From Nitrospira sp. UBA5699 (GTDB taxonomy: Bacteria; Nitrospirota; Nitrospiria; Nitrospirales; Nitrospiraceae): a stretch of DNA of 40,191 nucleotides. The notes under the pieces were generated by a model that saw only the letters and a list, made by a program, of their open reading frames with translations, was not told the origin of the DNA and ran no database searches. The position numbers and the translations under genes were made by a program. Shown here one piece after another: positions 1-7,781 of the stretch. Where the stretch lies: assembly GCA_002420105.1 (NCBI GenBank), contig DIHJ01000021.1, forward strand, positions 3,928 to 44,118. Direction: 5' to 3'. Position 1 is the first letter of the stretch, and each line of letters begins with the position of its first letter.

Positions 1-51
1 CCACCCCCCTCCCGATATCGAAAAAAGCGGCCCGCCGAAGCGACCGGCCAC

Positions 52-146
52 GACCTGCCCTCCCGCGATGCGCGGGTCCTGTTAACGGGGCGATCGCATG
101 CCTGACACGGCATCTGGCGACCGTAGCGTAGTCCCCGTGGCAGGTC
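52..146 (+). ncRNA. Predicted structured RNA element upstream of pyrE
   Basis: Hand folding gives a three-way junction. The closing stem is 52-59 with 139-146 (8 perfect pairs). A short hairpin is 62-67 with 71-76, with a 3-nt loop. A long arm is 85-90 with 133-138, continuing as 91-97 with 117-123 (one A-C mismatch) and 98-102 with 109-113 (6-nt loop). It ends about 70 nt before the pyrE start. I recognise no known riboswitch, SRP or 6S consensus in it. It could be a 5' leader element of pyrE, a free small RNA, or the end of an upstream transcript. The strand is assumed from pyrE; the reverse complement would fold almost as well. Confidence 0.35.
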
Positions 147-219
147 AATAAAATGTTAGGTTTCTGTACGTAGGCATTGAGATAGGGGAGAAGTTCTCCA
201 TGGCATTTCTGAAGGCAGG

Positions 220-804
220 ATGGCGATGACGGTTCGAGACGCGTTGGTGCGCGCGTTCCACGACACCCGGTCATTCAAATGGGACCCGGACAAGGGGTTC
301 ACCCTGGCGTCGGGCCAGGTCAGTCCCTTCTACGTCGATTGCCGGGCCTTGATGGCGCATCCCTCAGCGCGGAGATTCGTGGGACAGCTGGCTCATGAGG
401 CGCTGGCGGGCGTGGCGCTCGATTGTCTCGGCGGGCTCGAAATCGGCGCAATCGCGATCGCGACGACGATCTCCGATTATGCGTACGGTGCCAGTCCGAA
501 CCGGGAATGGCGGACCTTCGTGGTGCGCAAGCAGGCGAAGGATCATGGGTTGGGGAAATTGATCGAAGGAGCGATTCAGCCCGGCGATCGTGCGTTGATC
601 GTCGACGACGTGTTGACGAGCGGCGGGTCGCTGCTCAAAGCCATCGCCGCGGCCAGGCAAGCGGGATTGGCCGTCACCCATGCCCTGGTCATTGTGGATC
701 GCCATGAACAAGAGGGGCGGTCCAGGGTCGAGCGGGAAGGGGTGAAACTGATCAGCCTGCTGACGATTGACGATCTGACCAAACAGCGGGTACGTCACCC
801 CTGA
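220..804 (+). CDS. pyrE: Orotate phosphoribosyltransferase (PyrE-type)
   Basis: It should transfer phosphoribose from PRPP to orotate to make OMP, the fifth step of UMP synthesis, in the cytosol. The type-I phosphoribosyltransferase PRPP loop is clear at residues 126-137 (ALIVDDVLTSGG). The flexible-loop lysine/histidine motif characteristic of OPRT (RKQAKDHG) lies at about 103-110. The N-terminal segment with FTLASGQVSPFYVDCR is also typical of OPRT. The length of 194 aa is normal. The ATG at 220 has a purine-rich AAGGCAGG just upstream; an ATG at 200 is in another frame. It stands alone, with a convergent lipoprotein gene ending 10 bp after it. A predicted folded RNA precedes it. A general phosphoribosyltransferase role is possible, but the OPRT loop favours pyrE. 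Confidence 0.88.
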   Translation: MAMTVRDALVRAFHDTRSFKWDPDKGFTLASGQVSPFYVDCRALMAHPSARRFVGQLAHEALAGVALDCLGGLEIGAIAIATTISDYAYGASPNREWRTFVVRKQAKDHGLGKLIEGAIQPGDRALIVDDVLTSGGSLLKAIAAARQAGLAVTHALVIVDRHEQEGRSRVEREGVKLISLLTIDDLTKQRVRHP

Positions 805-813
805 CGCCGGGGA

Positions 814-1122
814 TCATTTGCAGCGAAACTCGATTCCCCACCGCCGCTCCCGTACGATCTCCTGACCGCCTTCCACCATCCCGGCCACGCGGGCCCGCCC
901 TTTGGCCTCCCCTTCCCGGAGGATCGCGTAGGAACCGCCGCAGTGGTCCCTCATGAGGGTGAGGGCTTCTTTTCTGAACGACGAGATCAGGTGCCCCTGT
1001 TCTCCCTTGAAGGGATACGTAACGATTCCCCCGTCCCCGCTGTCTTGCGCCAGCTTGGCGCCTTCGGCGCAGCCGGCGAGCAGCACCAGGACCGCGCAAG
1101 CAAGACTTGACCGATTCTTCAT
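814..1122 (-). CDS. Small predicted lipoprotein, unknown function
   Basis: The 102-aa product has a short basic N-terminus, a hydrophobic stretch and a lipobox LAGC with the acylated Cys at residue 18, so it is probably a lipoprotein anchored in an envelope membrane. The mature part is small and polar, with two further Cys (in DHCGGSY and at the C-terminus, EFRCK) that could form a disulfide. I recognise no domain. The ATG at 1122 has a good AGGAG ribosome site nine bases upstream. It is convergent with pyrE and divergent from the rhodanese gene, with a 71-bp shared upstream region. Confidence 0.7.
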   Translation of the reverse strand: MKNRSSLACAVLVLLAGCAEGAKLAQDSGDGGIVTYPFKGEQGHLISSFRKEALTLMRDHCGGSYAILREGEAKGRARVAGMVEGGQEIVRERRWGIEFRCK

Positions 1123-1193
1123 ACGGCTCCTATCATAATTGCAGATCGTATCCGGTGTCGAATGGGTTCATCGCAGCCATCAGGAGGTCGATT

Positions 1194-1619
1194 ATGATGC
1201 AACGACCCGCTGTCTTCATTCTCAGCCTGGTCCTGTTCCTTGCCGGTACCGCCACGGCGGTCCCGGCCTACCATTCCTACCTGTTGACGGTCCACCAACT
1301 ACGCGCCGGTTTGACGAAGGCTCCCTCGATGGCGAAAAAGGGCTTCGTCCTGATCGACGTGCGTTCCGTCGAAGAGCACGCCGGGGGCTTCATTCCGGGA
1401 ACGGATTACAACATCGATTTTCGTGAGATCAAGGCACGGCATCGCGAGATCGGGGCGCAACCGGACGAGCACATCGTGGTGTATTGCCAATCCGGCCATA
1501 GGAGCAACCTTGCGGCGGAAACCTTGGCGGACTTGGGCTACACGCGCGTGTACAACGTCACCGGAAGTATGAACGCGTGGCTTGAAGCGGGATTTCCCGT
1601 TGCCCGCCCTGGCCGGTAG
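1194..1619 (+). CDS. Secreted rhodanese-like domain protein
   Basis: A single rhodanese domain of 141 aa follows an N-terminal signal peptide (hydrophobic residues 6-20, likely cut near residue 22). The N-terminal rhodanese signature FVLIDVRSVEEH and the active-site loop YCQSGHRS with Cys98 are both present, so sulfur transfer or persulfide handling in the periplasm is plausible. The substrate cannot be read from sequence. The start at ATG 1194 is chosen because AGGAGG lies six bases upstream and the signal peptide begins there; the reading frame is open back to 1107 but that stretch looks non-coding. It is a single gene, divergent from the lipoprotein gene. Confidence 0.85.
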   Translation: MMQRPAVFILSLVLFLAGTATAVPAYHSYLLTVHQLRAGLTKAPSMAKKGFVLIDVRSVEEHAGGFIPGTDYNIDFREIKARHREIGAQPDEHIVVYCQSGHRSNLAAETLADLGYTRVYNVTGSMNAWLEAGFPVARPGR

Positions 1620-1636
1620 CGGCTCTCAGGGCCGTT

Positions 1637-2515
1637 CTACGGCTTGGGGACCGGTTGTCTGGGGGTGATGCCGATGACGGCAGGCAGGCCGATGTGACCG
1701 GTGGTGCCGGTACTCAGGAGCGTTTTCCAGGACTGGGCCCCTCCCCTGTTTTCAGCCGCCCGTCTGAGGGCGGGGCTGATCGACAGGTTGGAAGACGATC
1801 CTCCGTCCATGGCCATGGCTTGGCGGATGCCGGGATATGCCTCGTGGAGACATTGCCCGATTGCATGGAGCGAGGTGACCGCGGTCGTTTTCAGCAGGAG
1901 GATGCGGCCGTTCTCCTGCTCCGCCAGGATGGTTTGTTGGGACTGCTTCCCCGATTGTCTGACCCGGACCTTGCCGGTCCGATCGAGGAGCATGAGCGAT
2001 TGAGCCGCTTCTCCATAGGGGGGCCGCTGCTCGTCAAAGGCGTCGAGCGCCAGATCGAGAATACCGGCGGCCTGCCGGCCGGCCGCGACCGGCTCCGCCA
2101 CGAAGAGGCCCATCCAGGAGCTGTGCCGTCTGCTCCCGAGCGATTTCCCCTGCCCGTATAGCAATCCCAGATAGGCAAAGTTCTCCCGGAACAAACCGGC
2201 ATTGAAGACCAGATCGTGCCCGGTTCTTGTCTGCCATTCGTGGATGTCAAGCGGTTCGTCAACCGGCTCATTCCGGAAATAATGCACGGAGAACCGGTAG
2301 CGAACGGGGTCGATCTCCGCCACCAGCAGCGGCGGCACGTCAGGGCAGACGGAGTGAGGGGTCCAGACCCCGATGGCGAGTCCTTCGGCCAGATGATCCC
2401 ACGCGACCGGCTGCGCTGCCGCCGGTCGCGATGCTCCCAATAACATGAAGACCCCTGCGACGAGGATGATCCGACGGAACCGGTGAAACCTGGAGGGATC
2501 GTGGCGTGGTTTCAT
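1637..2515 (-). CDS. Secreted phosphodiester glycosidase-family protein
   Basis: The 292-aa protein has an Arg-rich N-terminus, a hydrophobic core (about residues 16-28) and an AAAQ signal-peptidase-like site, so it is probably exported. The rest matches the phosphodiester glycosidase / NAGPA family. There is a central VFNAGLFRENFAYLG segment, a SLMLLDRTGKVRV strand and the hallmark AMAMDGGSSS near residues 233-242. Bacterial members are thought to cleave phosphodiester-linked sugars from the cell surface or polysaccharides; the substrate here is unknown. The start at ATG 2515 precedes the signal peptide directly. The frame is open to 2560 but neither start has a strong ribosome site. It lies 60 bp downstream of the signalling operon on the same strand. 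Confidence 0.8.
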   Translation of the reverse strand: MKPRHDPSRFHRFRRIILVAGVFMLLGASRPAAAQPVAWDHLAEGLAIGVWTPHSVCPDVPPLLVAEIDPVRYRFSVHYFRNEPVDEPLDIHEWQTRTGHDLVFNAGLFRENFAYLGLLYGQGKSLGSRRHSSWMGLFVAEPVAAGRQAAGILDLALDAFDEQRPPYGEAAQSLMLLDRTGKVRVRQSGKQSQQTILAEQENGRILLLKTTAVTSLHAIGQCLHEAYPGIRQAMAMDGGSSSNLSISPALRRAAENRGGAQSWKTLLSTGTTGHIGLPAVIGITPRQPVPKP

Positions 2516-2574
2516 GATGCACCGGGTTCGAGTATAAAAAGGCGTTCTGCACCGCGTCAAATGTGCACGGTTTA

Positions 2575-4194
2575 TTACGCGCCCGGCCTGGCGGCGTCAC
2601 GGCGAAGCGAGGCGGTGTCGGAAGCGGAGGGGGGATCGAGCAGTTTCCGGATGGTTTGGGCGAGGGCTTCGGGCGTAAAGGGTTTTTGCAGGAAGCTGCT
2701 GGCGCCCCGCTCGTGGCCGGCGAGGATGCCGAGGTCGTCGGTGTAACCGGACATGAACAGGATGCGGAGGTTCGGCTTGATCGCCGTGAGATGTTGCGCC
2801 AGCTCCCGGCCCCCCATCCCGGGCATGACCATGTCCGTGAGGAGCAGATCCAGGGCCTCGATCTGTTGGGTGGCCAGCAGAGAAGCTTCCACGCCGTGCC
2901 TGGCCTCGATGACCTTGTAGCCGAGCTTGCGCAGCTCGTCGCGAATCAGGGTGCGCACGCCGGGGTCGTCCTCCGCCAGGAGGATGGTTTCCGTTCCCCG
3001 GTGCGGTTGTCCCGACGCCTGCGGTTGGGCCGCCGGCTGGACTTCCGCGGCGATGCGCGGGAGGAAGATATCAAATCTCGTCCCGTGGCCGATCCGGCTG
3101 GTGACGTCGATGCCGCCTCCCGATTGCGTGACGATCCCGAAGACGGTTGAAAGACCGAGGCCGCTTCCTTTGCCCTCTTCCTTGGTGGTGAAGAACGGCT
3201 CGAAGATGTGCGCCTGCGTCTCACGATCCATGCCGCTGCCGGTGTCGCCGACCGACAGTCTGACGTAGGGCCCCGGCGGCAACGGCTGGACATGGTACAC
3301 CGGGCTGGTGGTCAGCTCCACCGGGGCCGTCTCGATCGTGAGCGTCCCGCCTTTCGTCATTGCGTCCCGGGCATTGACCACAAGATTCATCACGACCTGC
3401 TCCAGCTGAGCCTGATCGGCTTTGACCTGGCTGTTGGCGGGATCCAGCATGATGACCAGACGGATGTCCGATCCGATCAGCCGTTGCAGCATGCCCTCGA
3501 GGTTGGTCACGATGCCGTTGAGGGTGAGGATCCTCGGTTCGATCGGTTGTTTACGGCTGAACGCCAGCAGCTGCCGGACCAGCATGGCGGCCCGCTCGCC
3601 GGCCTTCTGCGTTTCTTCGATCTTGCCCTGCAGCGGGTGGTCGGGGCCCAACTCGGCCGAGAGCACGTGGCTGTAGCCCATGATGACGGTCAGGAGGTTG
3701 TTGAAATCATGGGCGATCCCCCCGGCGAGCCGCCCGACGGCCTCCATCTTTTGGGCCTGCCGGAACTGCTTTTCGCTCTGGATCAGCGCGTCTTCGGCCC
3801 GTTTCCGTTCCCTGCGGTCGTCGCGTTCACGGAGCGCGCGTTGGACCGAAGGGACCAGCCGCCCCAATCGCTGCTTGAGGACATAGTCCGTGGCGCCCTG
3901 GTGCATCGCGTCGATGGCCAGTTCCTCTCCGATGGTGGCCGAGACGAAGAGAAAGGGGATGTCCGGAGCCTGTTGACGGGCGAGCGCGAGCGCGGTCATG
4001 CCGTCGAATCCGGGGATCGAATAATCGGCGAGGATGAGATCGAACCCGCCTTCGCTCAGGGCCGCGAGAAAGGTGCTGCGGGTGTCGACGCGGCGGGACA
4101 CGCAGGAGAGCCCCGCTTCCGTCAGGGTGGCGGCGACCAGGTCGGCGTCGACGGAATCGTCCTCGAGGTGGAGCAGGCGGAGCGGGGTCTTCAC
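2575..4194 (-). CDS. Hybrid sensor kinase: receiver - histidine kinase - receiver
   Basis: The 539-aa soluble protein starts with a receiver domain (residues 5-120, acidic pair ED at 11-12, phospho-acceptor Asp57 in LILADYSIP). A short coiled linker follows, then a HisKA domain with His162 in GGIAHDFNNLL, then an HATPase domain with N, G1 and G2 boxes (NLVVNARDAM, VGDTGSGMD, GSGLGLSTVFGI). A second receiver is C-terminal (LLAEDDPG; Asp in LLLTDMVMPG). There is no membrane segment, so input comes through the first receiver. It follows the stand-alone response regulator by 18 bp and is the last gene of the operon. The layout fits a branched phosphorelay; the output target is not visible, since no DNA-binding domain is encoded in the unit. 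Confidence 0.92.
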   Translation of the reverse strand: MKTPLRLLHLEDDSVDADLVAATLTEAGLSCVSRRVDTRSTFLAALSEGGFDLILADYSIPGFDGMTALALARQQAPDIPFLFVSATIGEELAIDAMHQGATDYVLKQRLGRLVPSVQRALRERDDRRERKRAEDALIQSEKQFRQAQKMEAVGRLAGGIAHDFNNLLTVIMGYSHVLSAELGPDHPLQGKIEETQKAGERAAMLVRQLLAFSRKQPIEPRILTLNGIVTNLEGMLQRLIGSDIRLVIMLDPANSQVKADQAQLEQVVMNLVVNARDAMTKGGTLTIETAPVELTTSPVYHVQPLPPGPYVRLSVGDTGSGMDRETQAHIFEPFFTTKEEGKGSGLGLSTVFGIVTQSGGGIDVTSRIGHGTRFDIFLPRIAAEVQPAAQPQASGQPHRGTETILLAEDDPGVRTLIRDELRKLGYKVIEARHGVEASLLATQQIEALDLLLTDMVMPGMGGRELAQHLTAIKPNLRILFMSGYTDDLGILAGHERGASSFLQKPFTPEALAQTIRKLLDPPSASDTASLRRDAARPGA

Positions 4195-4212
4195 TGATCC
4201 TCCGCGGGCAGG

Positions 4213-4668
4213 CTACGCAGCGGATTCTGTTCCTTCGGGCGGCGGCTCGTTGATCACTCCCCAGAACACGCCGAGCTCTTTGACGGCCGAGATGAACTGC
4301 TGGAACTCGACGGGTTTGACGACGTAGGCGTTGGCGCCCAGCGCATAGCTCTGGGCCAGATCACGTTCTTCCCGCGAGGACGTCAACATCACCACCGGGA
4401 TCGGTTTCAGGTTCGCGTCGTTCTTGATCGTTCGCAGCACTTCGATCCCGTCGACTTTCGGCATCTTCAGGTCCAGGAAGACCACCACGGGGTTGCCGCA
4501 TTCCCGGCTCTTATACGGTCCGCGACAGTAGAGATAGTCGAGCACTTCGGCGCCATCATGGCAGACGACGACTTTATCTGCAATGTGATGCTCTTCCATG
4601 GCGGCCAGCGCCAGTTCCGCGTCGCGGGGGTTGTCTTCCGCCAATACAATCGGCTTTACGGTGGTCAT
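4213..4668 (-). CDS. Single-domain response regulator (Rcp1-like)
   Basis: The 151-aa protein consists of one receiver domain. It shows the acidic pair (AEDN, residues 10-13), phospho-acceptor Asp66 in FLDLKMPKVDG, the conserved Thr/Ser in MLTSS and the Lys in VVKPV. The length and the inserted loop after helix 2 (YLYCRGPY) resemble the regulators found next to phytochrome-type and CHASE3-type kinases. It has no output domain, so it probably relays phosphate or acts by protein contact. Its ATG overlaps the stop of the upstream kinase by four bases (ATGA), indicating translational coupling and a kinase-regulator pair. Confidence 0.93.
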   Translation of the reverse strand: MTTVKPIVLAEDNPRDAELALAAMEEHHIADKVVVCHDGAEVLDYLYCRGPYKSRECGNPVVVFLDLKMPKVDGIEVLRTIKNDANLKPIPVVMLTSSREERDLAQSYALGANAYVVKPVEFQQFISAVKELGVFWGVINEPPPEGTESAA

Positions 4669-6155
4669 GAGGCGATCCTTTTCATAGGCAGCGACAGGTA
4701 AAACGTGGCGCCCCGGTCGATGGCCCCTTCGGCCCAGGTCCGGCCGCCGTGGCGATGGATGATCCTCCGGACGTTCGCCAGGCCGATCCCGGTCCCTTCG
4801 AATTCGTCGTTCCGGTGGAGGCGCTGAAACACGCCGAAGAGTTTGTTGACGTACTGCATGTCGAATCCCACGCCGTTGTCGCGGACGAACACGGTGACTT
4901 CGCCGGGGGCCTCCTGCGTCGCGCCGATCTCGATACGCGGTTCGGGCCTGGTCGCCGTGAACTTCACGGCATTCGAGAGGAGGTTCATGAACACCTGCCG
5001 CAACATCGCCGGATCACCCGGAACCTCGGGCAACGAGCCAATTGTCCAAGAGATCGCCTTCCCTTGCAAGTCAAGACGCAAATCGTGAATGACGGTCTTC
5101 ACGAGCTGGTTGAGATTGACCGTGCTGCGGAGCATTTCCTGGCGGCCCATGCGGGAGAAGACCAGCAGGTCGTCGATCAGCTGCCCCATCTGTTTGGCCG
5201 AGTCCGAGATGGTCTGCAGATAGCGCTGGGCCTTGTCGTTCAACGACTCGCCGGCGGTTTTGGCCAGGAGCGCCGCGTACCCGTCGATATGACGGAGGGG
5301 TGCGCGGAGGTCGTGCGACACGGAGTAGCTGAAGGCTTCGAGTTCCTTGTTGGCGGCCTGGAGCAGTTCGCCCTGCCGTCGCAGTTCGGCCGCGACCCGC
5401 CGCCGGGCGGTGATGTCGTGGTGGATCAGGTAGTACACCGATCCCAGGAGCACGAGTTGCAGGAGGGCTCCCAAGCCGAGAAGGGCGATGGTATTGCGGG
5501 TGCTGGACGCGGACTCGAGGACTCGGGCGCGAGCCGATTGCCGTTCCCGGTTCTCGAGGTCGCCGATGAGGTGATGGATCGTGTCGAGTTCCCGTTTTGC
5601 GACTCCCGGCAGGGCGAGATGCCGCACCGCTTCGGCCCCCAGCTCCGTCCGCCGTTTGATCGCGTCGGCTTCGATGTCAAGCTGCTGCTTGATGAGCGAT
5701 TCCAGCCGGGTGAGGCGTTCCTGCTGCTCCGTCTCGCCGCCTACCAGGGCGTGGAGATAGCGCGTGTACTCGGGCATCTGCTCGGCGAGAGCCTGGTGCG
5801 CTTTGAGATAGGACTCGTCGCCGGTGACCAGATAGCGGCGGTGACCGCTTTCCGCCGCGACGAGGGCTTCCTGGATCGATCCGAGCAGCTGGATGAGATC
5901 ATGGCTTCTCGAATCCAGCCGGCTGTTTTCGACCACCACGGACGTATTGCGGTACGACACGACGCTGATGACGAGAATGCCGGCGAACACCAACCCGAAT
6001 CCGGCAAGGACCCGCTGTTCGATCGACCATCCGGACAGCCAGTCAGGCAGCCTTCCCGTTCGCGGAGTCCGGTCCGGGGGAGCCGCCGGAACCGGCCCGG
6101 CCAGAGGGGCGGCAACCGGAGTGTGTGGGGGGCGTTCCTGCGTGGCTGAGTCCAT
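4665..6155 (-). CDS. Membrane CHASE3-domain sensor histidine kinase
   Basis: The 496-aa protein has a proline-rich cytosolic N-terminus, TM1 near residues 50-68, a helical periplasmic CHASE3-like sensor (about 70-220, with the typical GHRRYLVTGDESYL motif), TM2 near 222-244, and a HisKA domain with His281 in FSYSVSHDLRAPLRHIDGY. A HATPase_c domain follows, with NLLSNAVKFT, VRDNGVGFD and GTGIGLANVRRI. It is the first gene of a three-gene operon and overlaps the next regulator by four bases. The DLRAPLRHIDG type of phosphorylation box is shared with bacteriophytochrome kinases, which also pair with Rcp1-like regulators. The ligand of CHASE3 domains is generally unknown. Confidence 0.93.
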   Translation of the reverse strand: MDSATQERPPHTPVAAPLAGPVPAAPPDRTPRTGRLPDWLSGWSIEQRVLAGFGLVFAGILVISVVSYRNTSVVVENSRLDSRSHDLIQLLGSIQEALVAAESGHRRYLVTGDESYLKAHQALAEQMPEYTRYLHALVGGETEQQERLTRLESLIKQQLDIEADAIKRRTELGAEAVRHLALPGVAKRELDTIHHLIGDLENRERQSARARVLESASSTRNTIALLGLGALLQLVLLGSVYYLIHHDITARRRVAAELRRQGELLQAANKELEAFSYSVSHDLRAPLRHIDGYAALLAKTAGESLNDKAQRYLQTISDSAKQMGQLIDDLLVFSRMGRQEMLRSTVNLNQLVKTVIHDLRLDLQGKAISWTIGSLPEVPGDPAMLRQVFMNLLSNAVKFTATRPEPRIEIGATQEAPGEVTVFVRDNGVGFDMQYVNKLFGVFQRLHRNDEFEGTGIGLANVRRIIHRHGGRTWAEGAIDRGATFYLSLPMKRIAS

Positions 6156-6278
6156 GGTTCGGGCTGGATCGAGCGGACAGGGGATGCCGGAACTTAGGAA
6201 ACTCTACTCTGGCCGGTGAAACCCTGCAAGCAATATTTCAGAAGACCGTTCATCCGACGGCGCGAAGAGCGCGGCGGA

Positions 6279-7781
6279 TCAGCCGCCGGAGGACACGACG
6301 GGCGGTACGGTCGGAAGCGCCGCCGCCGGGCCCGCCAGGTCGGAGAACATCATGGTGGCCGCCACGACCCAATCGATGACCGGCTGCGGATACACGCCGA
6401 TGATCAACGTGCCGGCCAGCCCGATATAGACGACCGCCTTCATCGGGCCGGACACCGCCAGCGGCGAGGGATCGTGCGGCTCGGTGATGTACATCTTTTT
6501 GACGACGATCAGGTAGTAGTACATCGAGATGACGATGTTGATGAGGCCGACCGTGATGAGGGTGTACAGGCCTTCCTTGATGGCCGCGACAAAGATGTAC
6601 AGTTTGCCGATGAAGCCGGCCAGCGGAGGCACGCCCGCCAACGACAACAAGAAGATCAACATCGAAAACGCCAGGAACGGCGACCGCCGCCCCAACCCGC
6701 TGTAGTCGTCGATTTCTTCGCTGCCGATGGCCTGGCTGACCGCGATGACGATCGCAAAGGCTCCGAGGTTCGCGAACAGATAGGTCAGCAGATAAAACAG
6801 GATGGCGTCGTTCCCCATTTTGGTGCCGGCGGCGAGGCCGATGAGGACGTTGCCGACCTGGGCGATGCCGGAATAGGCCAACAGCCGTTTGATGTTCTTC
6901 TGCGCGATCGCCACGATATTGCCGTAGGTCATCGAGAGAATGGAGGCGGCCACCAGCAGCAGCACCCAGGTCGGCTTGAAGGTCGCCAGCGCCACGAAGA
7001 ACATCCGGAGCAGAATGGCGAACGCGGCCCCCTTGGGCGCGATCGACAGGAACGCCGTCACCGGCGTCGGCGAGCCGTGGTACGTGTCGGGGATCCAGGA
7101 ATGGAACGGCACCGCGCCGATCTTGAATCCCAGGGCGCCGAAGATCAGCAGGAACCCGATGATCAGTCCCGGCGTGGCCTGGGCCGACTTCATGTCGGAA
7201 AACACGAGCTTGCCGGTTTCGCCGTAGACCAGGCTGATCCCGTAGGCCAGCAGGCCGGCCGCGAAGACGCCCAGGATGAAGAACTTGAGCCCCGCCTCGT
7301 TGGAAGCCACGTCTTCGCGCAGATAGGACACGAGGACGTAGAATCCGAAGGTCGAAAATTCCAGGGTGACGAACACGGACAGCAGATCGTTGGCGGATGC
7401 CATGAACATCATGCCGAGCGCCGACATCACGACCAGGAAGTAATACTCCCCTCGGAAGAATTTGAACCGATGGACGAACTCCATCGAAGCCAGGATGACG
7501 AGGATCGTGGCGCCCACGACGAACATCTTGAAGAAGAGCGCCATGCGGTCGACCACGAACATGTTGGCGAACAACGTCCCCGAAATACCGGAGATGTCGA
7601 ACCAGGCGAGGCAGCCGAGCGTGCCGACGAGACCGGCGATGCTCAGATAGGCCAGCTGCTCCTTCGGCAGTCGGGGGAACGAGAAATCCACGATCAGGAC
7701 GACGCAGAGCCAGCAGGTCAGAAGAATCTCCGGCAACAGCAGCAGGAGATCGGACGGCGACATGGTGAGCGAAAAGGTCAT
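6279..7781 (-). CDS. nuoN: NADH-quinone oxidoreductase subunit N
   Basis: This is the antiporter-like membrane subunit N of complex I, 500 aa with about 14 membrane helices. The pump residues are in place: Glu in VTLEFSTFGFYVL (TM5), Lys in LGFKIGAVPFHSWIPD (TM7), Lys in SIAPKGAAF (TM8) and Lys in FIGKLYIF (TM12). It is the last gene of the cluster. Its ATG overlaps the stop of the preceding nuoM by four bases (7778-7781). Expression is presumably from the nuoA promoter region; I see no separate promoter. Confidence 0.96.
   Translation of the reverse strand: MTFSLTMSPSDLLLLLPEILLTCWLCVVLIVDFSFPRLPKEQLAYLSIAGLVGTLGCLAWFDISGISGTLFANMFVVDRMALFFKMFVVGATILVILASMEFVHRFKFFRGEYYFLVVMSALGMMFMASANDLLSVFVTLEFSTFGFYVLVSYLREDVASNEAGLKFFILGVFAAGLLAYGISLVYGETGKLVFSDMKSAQATPGLIIGFLLIFGALGFKIGAVPFHSWIPDTYHGSPTPVTAFLSIAPKGAAFAILLRMFFVALATFKPTWVLLLVAASILSMTYGNIVAIAQKNIKRLLAYSGIAQVGNVLIGLAAGTKMGNDAILFYLLTYLFANLGAFAIVIAVSQAIGSEEIDDYSGLGRRSPFLAFSMLIFLLSLAGVPPLAGFIGKLYIFVAAIKEGLYTLITVGLINIVISMYYYLIVVKKMYITEPHDPSPLAVSGPMKAVVYIGLAGTLIIGVYPQPVIDWVVAATMMFSDLAGPAAALPTVPPVVSSGG

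Noticed and set aside
99..152. 17-codon open frame (ATG 99 to TAA 150-152) as a pyrE leader peptide
   Set aside because: No ribosome site, no run of pyrimidine-sensing features, and it lies inside the predicted RNA stem.
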